Assembly (NCBI RefSeq): GCF_001678845.1
Contig: NZ_MAIQ01000001.1
Coordinates: forward strand, 457,146 to 521,145
DNA from: Christensenella intestinihominis
GTDB taxonomy: Bacteria > Bacillota > Clostridia > Christensenellales > Christensenellaceae
Reading direction: 5' to 3'
Length of the DNA stretch: 64,000 nucleotides
The position numbers and the translations under genes are program-made. The first letter of the stretch is position 1. The number at the start of each line of letters is the position of its first letter. The notes under the pieces were generated by a model. It ran no database searches. It saw only the letters and a list, made by a program, of their open reading frames with translations, and was not told where the DNA came from. Below, one piece after another: positions 27,223 through 34,114 of the stretch.

Positions 27223-27357
27223 TTGATTAGGGTTCATATTTACCGTTTAATTTATAAGTAACGCTACGGCGATTATATAGAAGGCTTGGAGGTTCAAGCC
27301 AATGGGTAATTTTTAGGAATCCCTGATGCATTTCATTGTATCGGGGATTTCGCTTTT
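27223..27357 (+). ncRNA. Candidate small RNA with its own promoter and terminator
   Basis: TTGATT (27223-27228) and TTTAAT (27246-27251) are 17 bases apart and would start transcription near 27258. The resulting RNA of about 100 bases has a hairpin GGCTTG-GAGGTT-CAAGCC (27283-27300). It ends in AATCCCTGAT...ATCGGGGATT followed by TCGCTTTTT (27318-27357). Inside is GGAGG, eight bases, then ATG GGT AAT TTT TAG, a four-codon frame that could be a leader peptide or coincidence. No RNA family recognised. Confidence 0.35.
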
Positions 27358-27372
27358 TCACTTCCGCGCCCC

Positions 27373-27585
27373 CAGTATACCTATGGCACCTTGATGCAGG
27401 AAAACAGTGTCAACATTGTTACGCTATCAAAAACTATGCGCCATTCAAGCGTCAAAATAACCAGTGATCAGTATATTGACAGCACCCTCGTGATCAAGCA
27501 AAGGGCAACCGCGGCAATGGATAATATCCTTGGTTTTGCTCCGCAAAAGGCAAATTCAGGAGACGAAAACGTCCTCGAAAAATGA
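27373..27585 (+). pseudogene. Remnant of a tyrosine recombinase (integrase C terminus)
   Basis: Only the last ~70 residues of a phage-type integrase remain: QYTYGTLMQENSVNIVTL, then SKTMRHSSVKITSDQYIDS, whose Tyr is in the position of the catalytic tyrosine, then a degenerate tail. The His of the usual 'RHTFAT' box reads Gln here and everything upstream is gone. The fragment abuts a terminator-like hairpin at 27318-27357. It lies 276 bases from the 3' end of tRNA-Lys, a classic integration target. It is most likely a scar of a lost island and not a working gene. Confidence 0.75.
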
Positions 27586-27663
27586 ATGCTGGAATACGAT
27601 CCAGTACACCTCTGGAACACTTACCACTAAAACGTTCCAAAAATCAAGTAGTACGCAGATATG

Positions 27664-27699
27664 AGAAAAGCCCGCGACCTCCATGGTTACGGGCTTTTC
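27664..27699. terminator. Hairpin with GAAAAGCCCG arms
   Basis: GAAAAGCCCG (27664-27673) pairs with CGGGCTTTTC (27690-27699) across a 16-base loop containing CCATGG. It lies between the integrase remnant and the tRNA trailer. It could end transcription from either side; the U-tracts are only four long. Confidence 0.5.
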
Positions 27700-27733
27700 C
27701 GTGTTTTCATTAATACAAAACAGAGGCAGACAA

Positions 27734-27860
27734 AACGGGGCCCCGCTGAACTCGAATGGAGCGTTAGCGAAATGAGTTCGGCGGGGAAAAGGAGCGGCAG
27801 TGGAGCATGAAAAAGCCCTCGCTTTGCGAGGGCTTTGAAATCGCGGAACTTGCCGCGACG
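27734..27860 (-). repeat. Structured tRNA trailer element, copy A
   Basis: Begins directly after the CCA of tRNA-Lys. In transcript order it has hairpin 1 TCGCGG-CAAGTT-CCGCGA; block TTCAAAGCC; hairpin 2 GCCCTCGC-AAA-GCGAGGGC followed by five T, a canonical terminator; block TGCCGCTCCTTTTCCCC; hairpin 3 with CCCCGC/GCGGGG and, past one C/A mismatch, GAACTC/GAGTTC; and GGGGCCCC then GTTTTG. Copy B follows tRNA-Gln at 63806 with the same order of blocks and hairpins. See findings. Confidence 0.8.
27809..27837 (-). terminator. Terminator of the tRNA operon
   Basis: AAAGCCCTCGC-AAA-GCGAGGGCTTTTT on the minus strand, 24 bases past the tRNA-Lys CCA. It forms hairpin 2 of the trailer element. Confidence 0.88.
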
Positions 27861-27936
27861 TGGTGACCCACCGGAGACTCGAACTCCGGACACCTTGATT
27901 AAAAGTCAAGTGCTCTACCACCTGAGCTAGTGGGTC
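27861..27936 (-). tRNA. tRNA-Lys (UUU)
   Basis: Full cloverleaf with acceptor GACCCAC/GTGGGTC, discriminator A and encoded CCA. The anticodon loop CTTTTAA in stem CTTGA...TCAAG has anticodon TTT, and the T-loop is TTCGAGT. It is the last gene of the Arg-His-Gln-Lys operon. Confidence 0.97.
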
Positions 27937-28013
27937 ATTTCACATGAACCGTGAATTATTATATCATAACTGCAGAAATGTGTATAGCTTTTTTTCATCT
28001 GCAAATATTTTTT

Positions 28014-28088
28014 TGGCTGGGGTAGCAGGATTTGAACCTACGAATGCTGGAATCAAAATCCAGTGCCTTACCGCTTGGCGATACCCCA
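28014..28088 (-). tRNA. tRNA-Gln (UUG)
   Basis: Acceptor TGGGGTA/TACCCCA with encoded CCA. The anticodon loop TTTTGAT in stem CTGGA...TCCAG gives anticodon TTG, and the T-loop is TTCAAAT. It is the third gene of the tRNA operon. Confidence 0.97.
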
Positions 28089-28110
28089 ATGACTAAAGAT
28101 AAAAGAAAAA

Positions 28111-28188
28111 TGGGGTGAGTAGTGGGATTCGAACCCACGACCTCCAGGGCCACAACCTGGCGCTCTAACCAACTGGGCTATACCCACC
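28111..28188 (-). tRNA. tRNA-His (GUG)
   Basis: Acceptor GTGGGTA/TACTCAC with the additional 5' G opposite C73 that marks tRNA-His, and an encoded CCA. The anticodon loop is TTGTGGC in stem CCAGG...CCTGG. It is the second gene of the tRNA operon. Confidence 0.97.
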
Positions 28189-28205
28189 ATGTTCAATTAT
28201 CTTTA

Positions 28206-28282
28206 TGGCGCGCCTGAAGGGATTCGAACCCCTGACACACGGCTTAGAAGGCCGTTGCTCTATCCAACTGAGCTACAGGCGC
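28206..28282 (-). tRNA. tRNA-Arg (UCU)
   Basis: Acceptor GCGCCTG/CAGGCGC with encoded CCA. The anticodon loop CTTCTAA in stem ACGGC...GCCGT gives anticodon TCT. It is the first gene of the tRNA operon. Confidence 0.97.
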
Positions 28283-28603
28283 ATAGCACTTGTGGCGCAA
28301 CGTCGTTAAAACATTCCAGCCTCGGCTGACAATTAAAAATTATAGCAAACGCCCCTTGAAAAGTCAATCGATTTTCCATATTTCCATGACAGGAAATCTT
28401 TATGGGCCGCTGTTTATTCATATTTTAATTATTCTACCTTCGCAAACGGGGTATCAATCTAGAAATATAGGCAAAATACAAATTGTAATGAAATGTTCAG
28501 AATTTACACATGGATTTTGACATACTACTGTGCTATAATCTGAACTTGTGTGAAAAAGACGGTTCATTAAAAAATGGCCGTACATGGCGAAGGAGGGCTT
28601 AAT
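28283..28603. other. Intergenic region between tRNA-Arg and the glycosyltransferase
   Basis: Besides the tRNA promoter, this stretch holds TGC-TATAAT (28534-28539), an extended -10 for the glycosyltransferase gene; a TTGACA at 28517 is only 11 bases away and so is not its normal partner. A 76-codon frame (28290-28520, plus strand) starts without a ribosome binding site and looks like chance. No other feature seen. Confidence 0.6.
28339..28367 (-). promoter_or_regulatory. Promoter of the tRNA operon
   Basis: On the minus strand, TTGACT (28362-28367) and a perfect TATAAT (28339-28344) are separated by 17 bases, with the extended -10 TGC. This near-consensus stable-RNA promoter lies about 56 bases before tRNA-Arg. 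Confidence 0.85.
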
Positions 28604-29881
28604 TTGTTATCGTTTATCACAAACTTCAATTTAGCAATGTTCATACTTTTCACCGCACTCTATTTTTATCAGGCAATCTATGTTGTGGTCGCGCTTTTCA
28701 GGAAGCCGAAAAAACCCGTTCCTGCGGGAAAGAATCATCATTTTGCAGTGCTGATCGCGGCCCGCAATGAAAGCGCAGTGATTGGCCAACTCATCAGCAG
28801 TATCAAAAAGCAAAAATATCCGCAGGATAAAATCGATATCTTTGTTGTTGCCGATAACTGCACAGACAATACGGCAGCGGTCGCCGAAAAGGCGGGCGCG
28901 CATGTCTACGAGCGCTATAACAAAAAATATGTCGGAAAGGGTTACGCCTTAAGCTATGCCCTGAATGCCATTAAGCGTGACTATGGCAAAAATGCTTTTG
29001 AAGGATATTTCGTATTCGACGCCGACAACCTTCTCGACGAAAATTACGTAGCGGAGATGAACAAGCTCTTCGACCAGGGCTACCGTGTGCTCACCTGCTA
29101 CCGCAATTCCAAAAACTACGGCACCAATTGGATTTCCGCCGGTTATTCCCTGTGGTTCCTCCGCGAATCGAAATACCTCAACAACCCGCGTATGATGCTC
29201 AAAACGAGCTGTGCGATTTCCGGAACCGGCTTCCTGATCCATAATGACATAATCCAGAAAAACCATGGTTGGAAGCATCATTTGCTTACGGAAGATATTG
29301 AATTTTCCGTTGACAGCATCATCGACGGGGAAACCATCGGCTATTGCGGCGATGCAAAGATTTATGATGAACAGCCGTGCACATGGAAGCAATCCTGGAC
29401 GCAGCGTTTGCGTTGGTCCAAGGGTTTCTACCAGGTTCTGGGGAAATACACAAAAGGGCTCCTGAAAGGCTTTGCCGTCGAGCGGCGGTTTGCCTGCTAT
29501 GACATGTTCATCACAATTGCCCCGGCAATCTTCGTATCCCTCGCGAGCATTTTGGTGAACGCATGCTTCCTCATAAACGGCATGATGGGAAGCAGCTTCT
29601 ATATCCAGCATCTTGTGTTTTCCACCACTACCTCGGCTATTTTTTCGTCGCTGTTCAACTTCTACATTATGCTGTTCCTTGTAGGGCTGATTACCACGGT
29701 TACGGAATGGAAGGAAATCCACGACACAAGCGCGGTGAAGAAAATCCTGTATACATTTTCTTTTCCGTTCTTCATCCTCACCTATATCCCGATTTCCATT
29801 GCCGCCCTGTTCAAGAAGATCGGCTGGGACCCGATCCCGCACAATATCTCAAAATCAATTGAAGATTTCGAACGCTCATAA
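28604..29881 (+). CDS. Membrane glycosyltransferase family 2
   Basis: A 425-residue processive-type glycosyltransferase of the cellulose/hyaluronan/chitin-synthase kind. One N-terminal membrane helix (about 8-30) precedes the GT-A domain with AARNESAVI, VADNCTDNT, FDADNLLDENYV (DxD), the acceptor site LLTEDIEFS (TED) and QRLRW. Three or four helices follow at the C terminus. It would extend or start a surface polysaccharide or glycolipid from a nucleotide sugar. I choose TTG at 28604 because GGAGGG lies eight bases before it; an ATG at 28574 has no ribosome binding site. It is monocistronic, so the product is unknown. Confidence 0.88.
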   Translation: MLSFITNFNLAMFILFTALYFYQAIYVVVALFRKPKKPVPAGKNHHFAVLIAARNESAVIGQLISSIKKQKYPQDKIDIFVVADNCTDNTAAVAEKAGAHVYERYNKKYVGKGYALSYALNAIKRDYGKNAFEGYFVFDADNLLDENYVAEMNKLFDQGYRVLTCYRNSKNYGTNWISAGYSLWFLRESKYLNNPRMMLKTSCAISGTGFLIHNDIIQKNHGWKHHLLTEDIEFSVDSIIDGETIGYCGDAKIYDEQPCTWKQSWTQRLRWSKGFYQVLGKYTKGLLKGFAVERRFACYDMFITIAPAIFVSLASILVNACFLINGMMGSSFYIQHLVFSTTTSAIFSSLFNFYIMLFLVGLITTVTEWKEIHDTSAVKKILYTFSFPFFILTYIPISIAALFKKIGWDPIPHNISKSIEDFERS

Positions 29882-29892
29882 AAAAGCGGATG

Positions 29893-29931
29893 AAAAAGAA
29901 TCCATCATATTTTGTACGATGGATTCTTTTT
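29893..29931. terminator. Bidirectional terminator
   Basis: AAAAAGAATCCATC...GATGGATTCTTTTT, a 14-base stem between the converging glycosyltransferase and GntR genes. Confidence 0.88.
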
Positions 29932-29970
29932 ATTTATCCGTTTTAGCAGACAGCCTTACGCAGGCGCCCT

Positions 29971-30723
29971 TTATCCCCTTTCGAGATCGATACGGAATTC
30001 GTTGAGGTCTCCCCGATATTTTGCAATCGAATATTCTACGGGCGTGCCATCCTTCGTATAGGAAAGCGTATAGACCACATAGATCGGCGACCCTTCCGGT
30101 ATTGCAAGCAGCTTGGAGAGTTCCCCGTCCGCCAGCCCCACTTGCAGTCTCCTCGAAACCCGGTGTACCACAATCCCGAATTTTTCCTCCATCGTTTTAT
30201 AAAGGGAGTGCTTTCCGAGGTCTACCTTCAAAAGCTCCTTGAAGGGCCTCGACGGAAGATAGGTGCGCGCATATACCATCGGATCATTGTTTGCATAACG
30301 CACGCGGTTGATATACACGCAGGACGAGCGGCCATCAAGCCCCAGTTGCTCGAGCACTTCCCTGTCGTTCATCGTTCCCGAATCCACAACCATAGAGGAC
30401 GGCTGCAGGCCCTTTTTCCTCATTTCGTCATTAAAGCTTTCAATCACCTGGAAAAAACGGCCTTCCACTTTGGGCTTTGCGATAAAGGTTCCCTTGGCCT
30501 TCTGGCGTTTCAAATGCCCCTCCGTCACCAATTCACTGAATGCCTGGCGGATCGTGGCCCTGCTGATATTGAGAATCTCGCAAAGCTCTTCCTCGGTCGG
30601 AACGGCGTCGCCTTCTTTGAGCTTCCCATTTTCGATATTTTGAATCATAAACTGTTTCAGCTGATAGTAAAGCGGAACAGGAATATCACGGTCCAATTTC
30701 AGCTGATAATATACAGAATTCAT
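29971..30723 (-). CDS. GntR-family regulator, HutC/UTRA subfamily
   Basis: A 250-residue repressor-type regulator. The N-terminal winged helix (about 8-75; PLYYQLKQFM, EELCEILNISRATIRQAFSEL in two parts) binds DNA. The C-terminal UTRA effector domain (about 95-245; FFQVIESFNDEM, VYINRVRYAND, YVVYTLSYTKDGTPVEYSIAKY) usually senses a sugar phosphate, amino acid or similar metabolite. I start at ATG 30723 behind AAAGGGTC; a TTG 18 bases upstream is less likely. No obvious target operon lies adjacent. Confidence 0.87.
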   Translation of the reverse strand: MNSVYYQLKLDRDIPVPLYYQLKQFMIQNIENGKLKEGDAVPTEEELCEILNISRATIRQAFSELVTEGHLKRQKAKGTFIAKPKVEGRFFQVIESFNDEMRKKGLQPSSMVVDSGTMNDREVLEQLGLDGRSSCVYINRVRYANNDPMVYARTYLPSRPFKELLKVDLGKHSLYKTMEEKFGIVVHRVSRRLQVGLADGELSKLLAIPEGSPIYVVYTLSYTKDGTPVEYSIAKYRGDLNEFRIDLERG

Positions 30724-30812
30724 GCTTTGTGACCCTTTCAAATACCATATAAATTTCTATGTAGATAATAATTTATTATACAGCATTTATACCGTCATTT
30801 CAAACACACTAT

Positions 30813-30840
30813 AAAAAATTCAGGCGGGGTTTTCAGCCTG
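30813..30840 (-). terminator. Terminator after the ClC gene
   Basis: CAGGC...GCCTG followed by AATTTTTT on the minus strand, preceded by a second GC-rich hairpin (CCCGG/CCGGG, near 30840-30865). Confidence 0.75.
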
Positions 30841-30894
30841 CCCGGTCCGGGTATGCCGGGCCTTATATTAATTAAAACAGCTTTCCGTTTTCCC

Positions 30895-32142
30895 TTATTC
30901 GGCGTTCCTTCCCACAAATACCGCCCGCAGTTTGTCAAACCATATCTTCTGGCTGGGATAAATCCCGTAGTAGCCCGAAAAAACATAGCTGACCGCACAA
31001 GCCAGCAGGAAAAACAGTCCTGCTCCCGATCCAAATACTTCCAGCCCCAGTACGAACGCGGTCAGCGGGCAGTTCACCGCTCCGCAAAATACAGAGACCA
31101 GCCCAATCCCCGCGCCCATCGATGGCGAAAGCCCCAGCAGGTTCCCGGCAAAACCGCCGAAGGTCGCTCCAATCACAAAGGTCGGAACGATTTCCCCTCC
31201 TTTATATCCGGCGCCGATCGTGAGGGCGGTAAATACAATTTTCCATAAAAAATCCTGCGGCGCGGAGGTCCCGTTCACCGCCGCGCCAATAAGGCCAATA
31301 CTGTCTCCATTATACAGGTTATTCCCCGCCAGGTAAGTCAGCCCCACAATAATAAGACCACCCGCTATGATGCGCGGCATTTTACCAGGAAAAACATGTT
31401 CGTAAAACTGCTTTGATTTCCGAAGCGCAACGCAAAACAAAATGCTGACGAGTCCGCATAATGCCGCCAGGATAACCACCTGTATAATCGATATGGGGCC
31501 GAGGGCCGGAATTCCCTCCAGCATATAACGCGGAAAATCGATGCGGAACGCGGAAGCGATTAAAAAACCCGTAACGGACGACAAGGCGCAGGGCAGGAGG
31601 GCCGAATAAAAAACCACGCCGATGCCTGCAAGTTCCAGCGCCAAAACAATTGCGGTGACGGGCGTTCCCACCACCGCTGCAAAACCGGCGCTGATTCCGC
31701 ACATAATCATAATCTTCTTTTCCTTTGCAGTCATACGGAACAGCCTGCCCAGCGTTGATGCAAGCCCACCGCCAAGCTGGATCGCCGCCCCTTCCGTGCC
31801 GACCGATCCGCCGAAGGCACGTGTAAGAAGCGTGCTGATAAAGATAAGGGGCACCATAACGGAAGGAATACGGTCCGTTCTCCGTACGGAAAAAATTACG
31901 GTGTCCGTTCCATTGTCGTGGCTTTTTTTGCACCATCGGTACAGCAGAACAATACAAATGCCGCCAACCGGCAGCAACCAGACCAGCCAATTATGTTCCG
32001 TGAAAAATTGTGAGCTTTGGTTAATCAGGATACAAAAAACAGAGCCGATTGTTCCCGCTGCGGCCCCCACCGCAACCGAACACAGGACCCATCTTAAAAA
32101 TGATTTCAAATAAGGTGTGGCTTTACTCCAAAATTTATGCAT
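30895..32142 (-). CDS. ClC-family chloride channel/transporter
   Basis: A polytopic ClC protein of about 415 residues, forming a homodimeric Cl- channel or Cl-/H+ antiporter. The selectivity signature FGGSVGTEGAAIQLGG has the gating Glu in the usual GxEG position but Ala where most have Pro. A later GGEIVPTFVIGATFGG matches the GxFxP region. It has no C-terminal CBS domains. The start is uncertain: ATG 32142 gives the usual N terminus, and ATG 32190 would add 16 residues but sits directly after a terminator with no ribosome binding site. The role may be acid or fluoride/chloride handling; it cannot be specified further. Confidence 0.85.
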   Translation of the reverse strand: MHKFWSKATPYLKSFLRWVLCSVAVGAAAGTIGSVFCILINQSSQFFTEHNWLVWLLPVGGICIVLLYRWCKKSHDNGTDTVIFSVRRTDRIPSVMVPLIFISTLLTRAFGGSVGTEGAAIQLGGGLASTLGRLFRMTAKEKKIMIMCGISAGFAAVVGTPVTAIVLALELAGIGVVFYSALLPCALSSVTGFLIASAFRIDFPRYMLEGIPALGPISIIQVVILAALCGLVSILFCVALRKSKQFYEHVFPGKMPRIIAGGLIIVGLTYLAGNNLYNGDSIGLIGAAVNGTSAPQDFLWKIVFTALTIGAGYKGGEIVPTFVIGATFGGFAGNLLGLSPSMGAGIGLVSVFCGAVNCPLTAFVLGLEVFGSGAGLFFLLACAVSYVFSGYYGIYPSQKIWFDKLRAVFVGRNAE

Positions 32143-32194
32143 ACCAGCCGACCATCCGTTCCTTTTTATGTTACCCGGCGGCGTATGCATATAA

Positions 32195-32222
32195 ACAAAA
32201 AACAGGCCCTGTCCCGGCCTGT
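32195..32222 (-). terminator. Terminator of the rph-rdgB-yfcE operon
   Basis: ACAGGCC...GGCCTGT hairpin followed by a run of T on the minus strand, immediately past the yfcE-type stop at 32226. Confidence 0.88.
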
Positions 32223-32225
32223 CTT

Positions 32226-32714
32226 TTATACTTTTAATGTTTTCAGCTTGGGGACAACGCCCATCTTGCCAATCAGCATGGTCGCATAACAGATATTCCC
32301 GTCATGCGAAGCGCCGGCGCTTCCCGGATTCACCATCCAAAGGCCGTCCTCATACTCGCAGTATTGCCTGTGCGTATGCCCGAACAGTGCGGCCGCCGCG
32401 GCGCATTCCCGGGCATGGTAAAACAATCGGTCATACGAATATTTCACCTTGTAAAGATGCCCGTGCGCGAGCAATATCTTCTGTCCCATCAAAACGATTG
32501 TATCTTCCGTATTGCCCGCATCGCCCACGTCGCAGTTCCCTTTTACACAAACAACCCTGGCGCGCGTGTTCTGGTCGATATAGCGGGCGTCCCGTATATG
32601 ATCGCCCAGATGAAAAATGTATTCCACATCACGGTTTTGCCCCAAAACCGCGTCGATTGCCCCTTTATTTCCATGCGTATCGCTTAATACAAGGGCATGT
32701 ATATACTGTTCCAC
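32226..32714 (-). CDS. YfcE/MJ0936-type metallophosphoesterase
   Basis: A 162-residue calcineurin-like phosphodiesterase. Metal motifs in order: LSDTHGN (residues 9-15), HLGDHIRD, VKGNCDV, LAHGHLYK and GHTHRQ. The GTG start at 32714 follows the rdgB TAA without a gap; GGGAG 8 bases upstream supports it. As third gene of rph-rdgB-yfcE, a common Firmicute order, it probably handles a nucleotide-like phosphodiester or acts in RNA metabolism. The natural substrate is unknown for most members. Confidence 0.92.
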   Translation of the reverse strand: MEQYIHALVLSDTHGNKGAIDAVLGQNRDVEYIFHLGDHIRDARYIDQNTRARVVCVKGNCDVGDAGNTEDTIVLMGQKILLAHGHLYKVKYSYDRLFYHARECAAAAALFGHTHRQYCEYEDGLWMVNPGSAGASHDGNICYATMLIGKMGVVPKLKTLKV

Positions 32715-33299
32715 TTACATCTCCCGTACTTTTTCCTGAAGCTTTGCGAGCGCCTTGGCGCGATGGCTGATTTTGTTTTTCACTTCCGGCGGAATCTCCG
32801 CAAAGGTTTGTCCATATTCTTCCACATAAAAAAGAGGATCGTAGCCAAATCCGTTTTGTCCGCGCGGCTCGTCAATAATCTTCCCTTCCGCACGCTCTTC
32901 CACATACAGTTTTTCTTTTCCGCCGTTTGCAAGCACCAGGGCGCACACAAACCATGCGCGGCGGTTCTCCTTGTCCTTCACCATAGACAGAAGCTTGGCG
33001 TTGTTCTTTTCATCGTTTGCGCCTTCGCCCGAAAAACGCGCCGAATAGATGCCCGGCGCCATATCGAGCGCTTCCACGCACAGGCCGGAATCATCCGCCA
33101 GCACATCGCCTTCCACCATTTCACTGATTTCTACGGCTTTTTTCCTCGCGTTTGCATGGAAGCTGTCTCCATCCTCCACCACATCGGCCGCAATCCCGGC
33201 GTCTTTTAAAGATTTTATCTCATCGTAAAAATTTCCAAGGATCGCTTTGATCTCCCTGACCTTTCCCTGGTTATTGGTCGCGATAATCAGCTGTCTCAT
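32715..33299 (-). CDS. rdgB: XTP/dITP diphosphatase (HAM1/RdgB)
   Basis: A 194-residue nucleotide-pool sanitiser that removes pyrophosphate from XTP and (d)ITP. Substrate loop ATNNQGKVREIKAIL is at residues 7-21, the catalytic acidic pair is in ADDSGLCVEAL, and the conserved PGIYSARFSG follows. The start at 33299 overlaps the rph stop by 4 bases (ATGA). Length is normal. Confidence 0.95.
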   Translation of the reverse strand: MRQLIIATNNQGKVREIKAILGNFYDEIKSLKDAGIAADVVEDGDSFHANARKKAVEISEMVEGDVLADDSGLCVEALDMAPGIYSARFSGEGANDEKNNAKLLSMVKDKENRRAWFVCALVLANGGKEKLYVEERAEGKIIDEPRGQNGFGYDPLFYVEEYGQTFAEIPPEVKNKISHRAKALAKLQEKVREM

Positions 33300-34021
33300 A
33301 TTATAATTCCCTCTTCCTTCAAAATTTCTTTCTGGCTCGTAATAATCTCCCTGATGCCTTTTTTGCACAGGGCCATCAGCTTCATGAATTCCTTTTCCGT
33401 AACCGTGCGCTTTTCCCCGCAGATTTGTATTTCCCCAATGTTCCCGTCATCCGCCGCAATCATATTCATATCCGCCTGTGCGCCGCTGTCCTCCGTATAG
33501 CATAAATCAAGCATGGGAACATCGCCTACAATCCCTGCAGATACTGCGGCAATATGCTTTTTAAGCGGGGACTTTTTAATTAACCCCCGTTTCATCGCTT
33601 TATCGATGCAAAGCGCCGCGGCAACAAATGCGCCGCTGATTGAGGCGGTACGCGTCCCTCCGTCCGCGTTCAGCACGTCGCAGTCAATGTAAACCGTATA
33701 TTCGCCCATCCCCTTAAAATCACATACGCTGCGCAAGGAACGGCCAATCAGCCGTTGTATTTCCACGCTCCGCCCATCCTGCTTTGCCCCGTCGCGCTTT
33801 TTCCGGTGGGGCGTTGAAGCCGGCATCATGGAATACTCCGCCGTCAGCCATCCGTCGCCCGTTTCCGCAAGGAACGGCGGCACGCCATCTTCGAGCATTG
33901 CCGTACATAAAACCAGTGTGTTCCCCGTGCTGATTAACGCGCTCCCCTGCGCATTCTTCAGTATATTTACTTCAATGTCCAAAGGGCGCAGTTCATCCGT
34001 TTTTCTTCCGTTGTCTCTCAT
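33296..34021 (-). CDS. rph: Ribonuclease PH
   Basis: A 241-residue phosphorolytic exoribonuclease that trims tRNA 3' ends. The N-terminal MRDNGRKTDELRP block, PASTPHRKKRDG and QRLIGRSLR carry the phosphate- and RNA-binding Arg residues; DCDVLNADGGTRTASISGA is the family signature in the centre. I take the second of two adjacent ATGs (34021), spaced 6 bases from GGGAG. First gene of the rph-rdgB-yfcE operon. In this window tRNA genes already encode CCA, consistent with trimming of a trailer down to CCA. Confidence 0.95.
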   Translation of the reverse strand: MRDNGRKTDELRPLDIEVNILKNAQGSALISTGNTLVLCTAMLEDGVPPFLAETGDGWLTAEYSMMPASTPHRKKRDGAKQDGRSVEIQRLIGRSLRSVCDFKGMGEYTVYIDCDVLNADGGTRTASISGAFVAAALCIDKAMKRGLIKKSPLKKHIAAVSAGIVGDVPMLDLCYTEDSGAQADMNMIAADDGNIGEIQICGEKRTVTEKEFMKLMALCKKGIREIITSQKEILKEEGIII

Positions 34022-34088
34022 CATTTTCTCCCGCTTATTTGCTGCGTTCATTTTAACACAATTCCTGTGTTCACACAATCAGATGTGG

Positions 34089-34094
34089 TATAAT
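34089..34094 (+). promoter_or_regulatory. Extended -10 promoter for rqcH
   Basis: TGG-TATAAT ends 20 bases before the ATG at 34115, which has GGAGG as its ribosome binding site. No clear -35 seen. Confidence 0.55.
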
Positions 34095-34114
34095 AATGAG
34101 ACGGAGGACGCTTT

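Noticed and set aside
27283-27300. Partial tRNA (GGTTCAAGCC looks like a T-loop)
   Set aside because: The flanking bases do not form a T stem or acceptor; the sequence is better explained as a simple six-pair hairpin.
27556-27921. 121-codon frame through the tRNA-Lys gene
   Set aside because: Reads through a tRNA and its terminator, so it cannot be a normal gene.
28290-28520. 76-codon frame upstream of the glycosyltransferase
   Set aside because: No ribosome binding site, and it runs across the tRNA operon promoter; codon make-up looks random.
28517-28539. Standard TTGACA/TATAAT promoter for the glycosyltransferase
   Set aside because: The two boxes are only 11 bases apart; the extended -10 alone is the more credible element.
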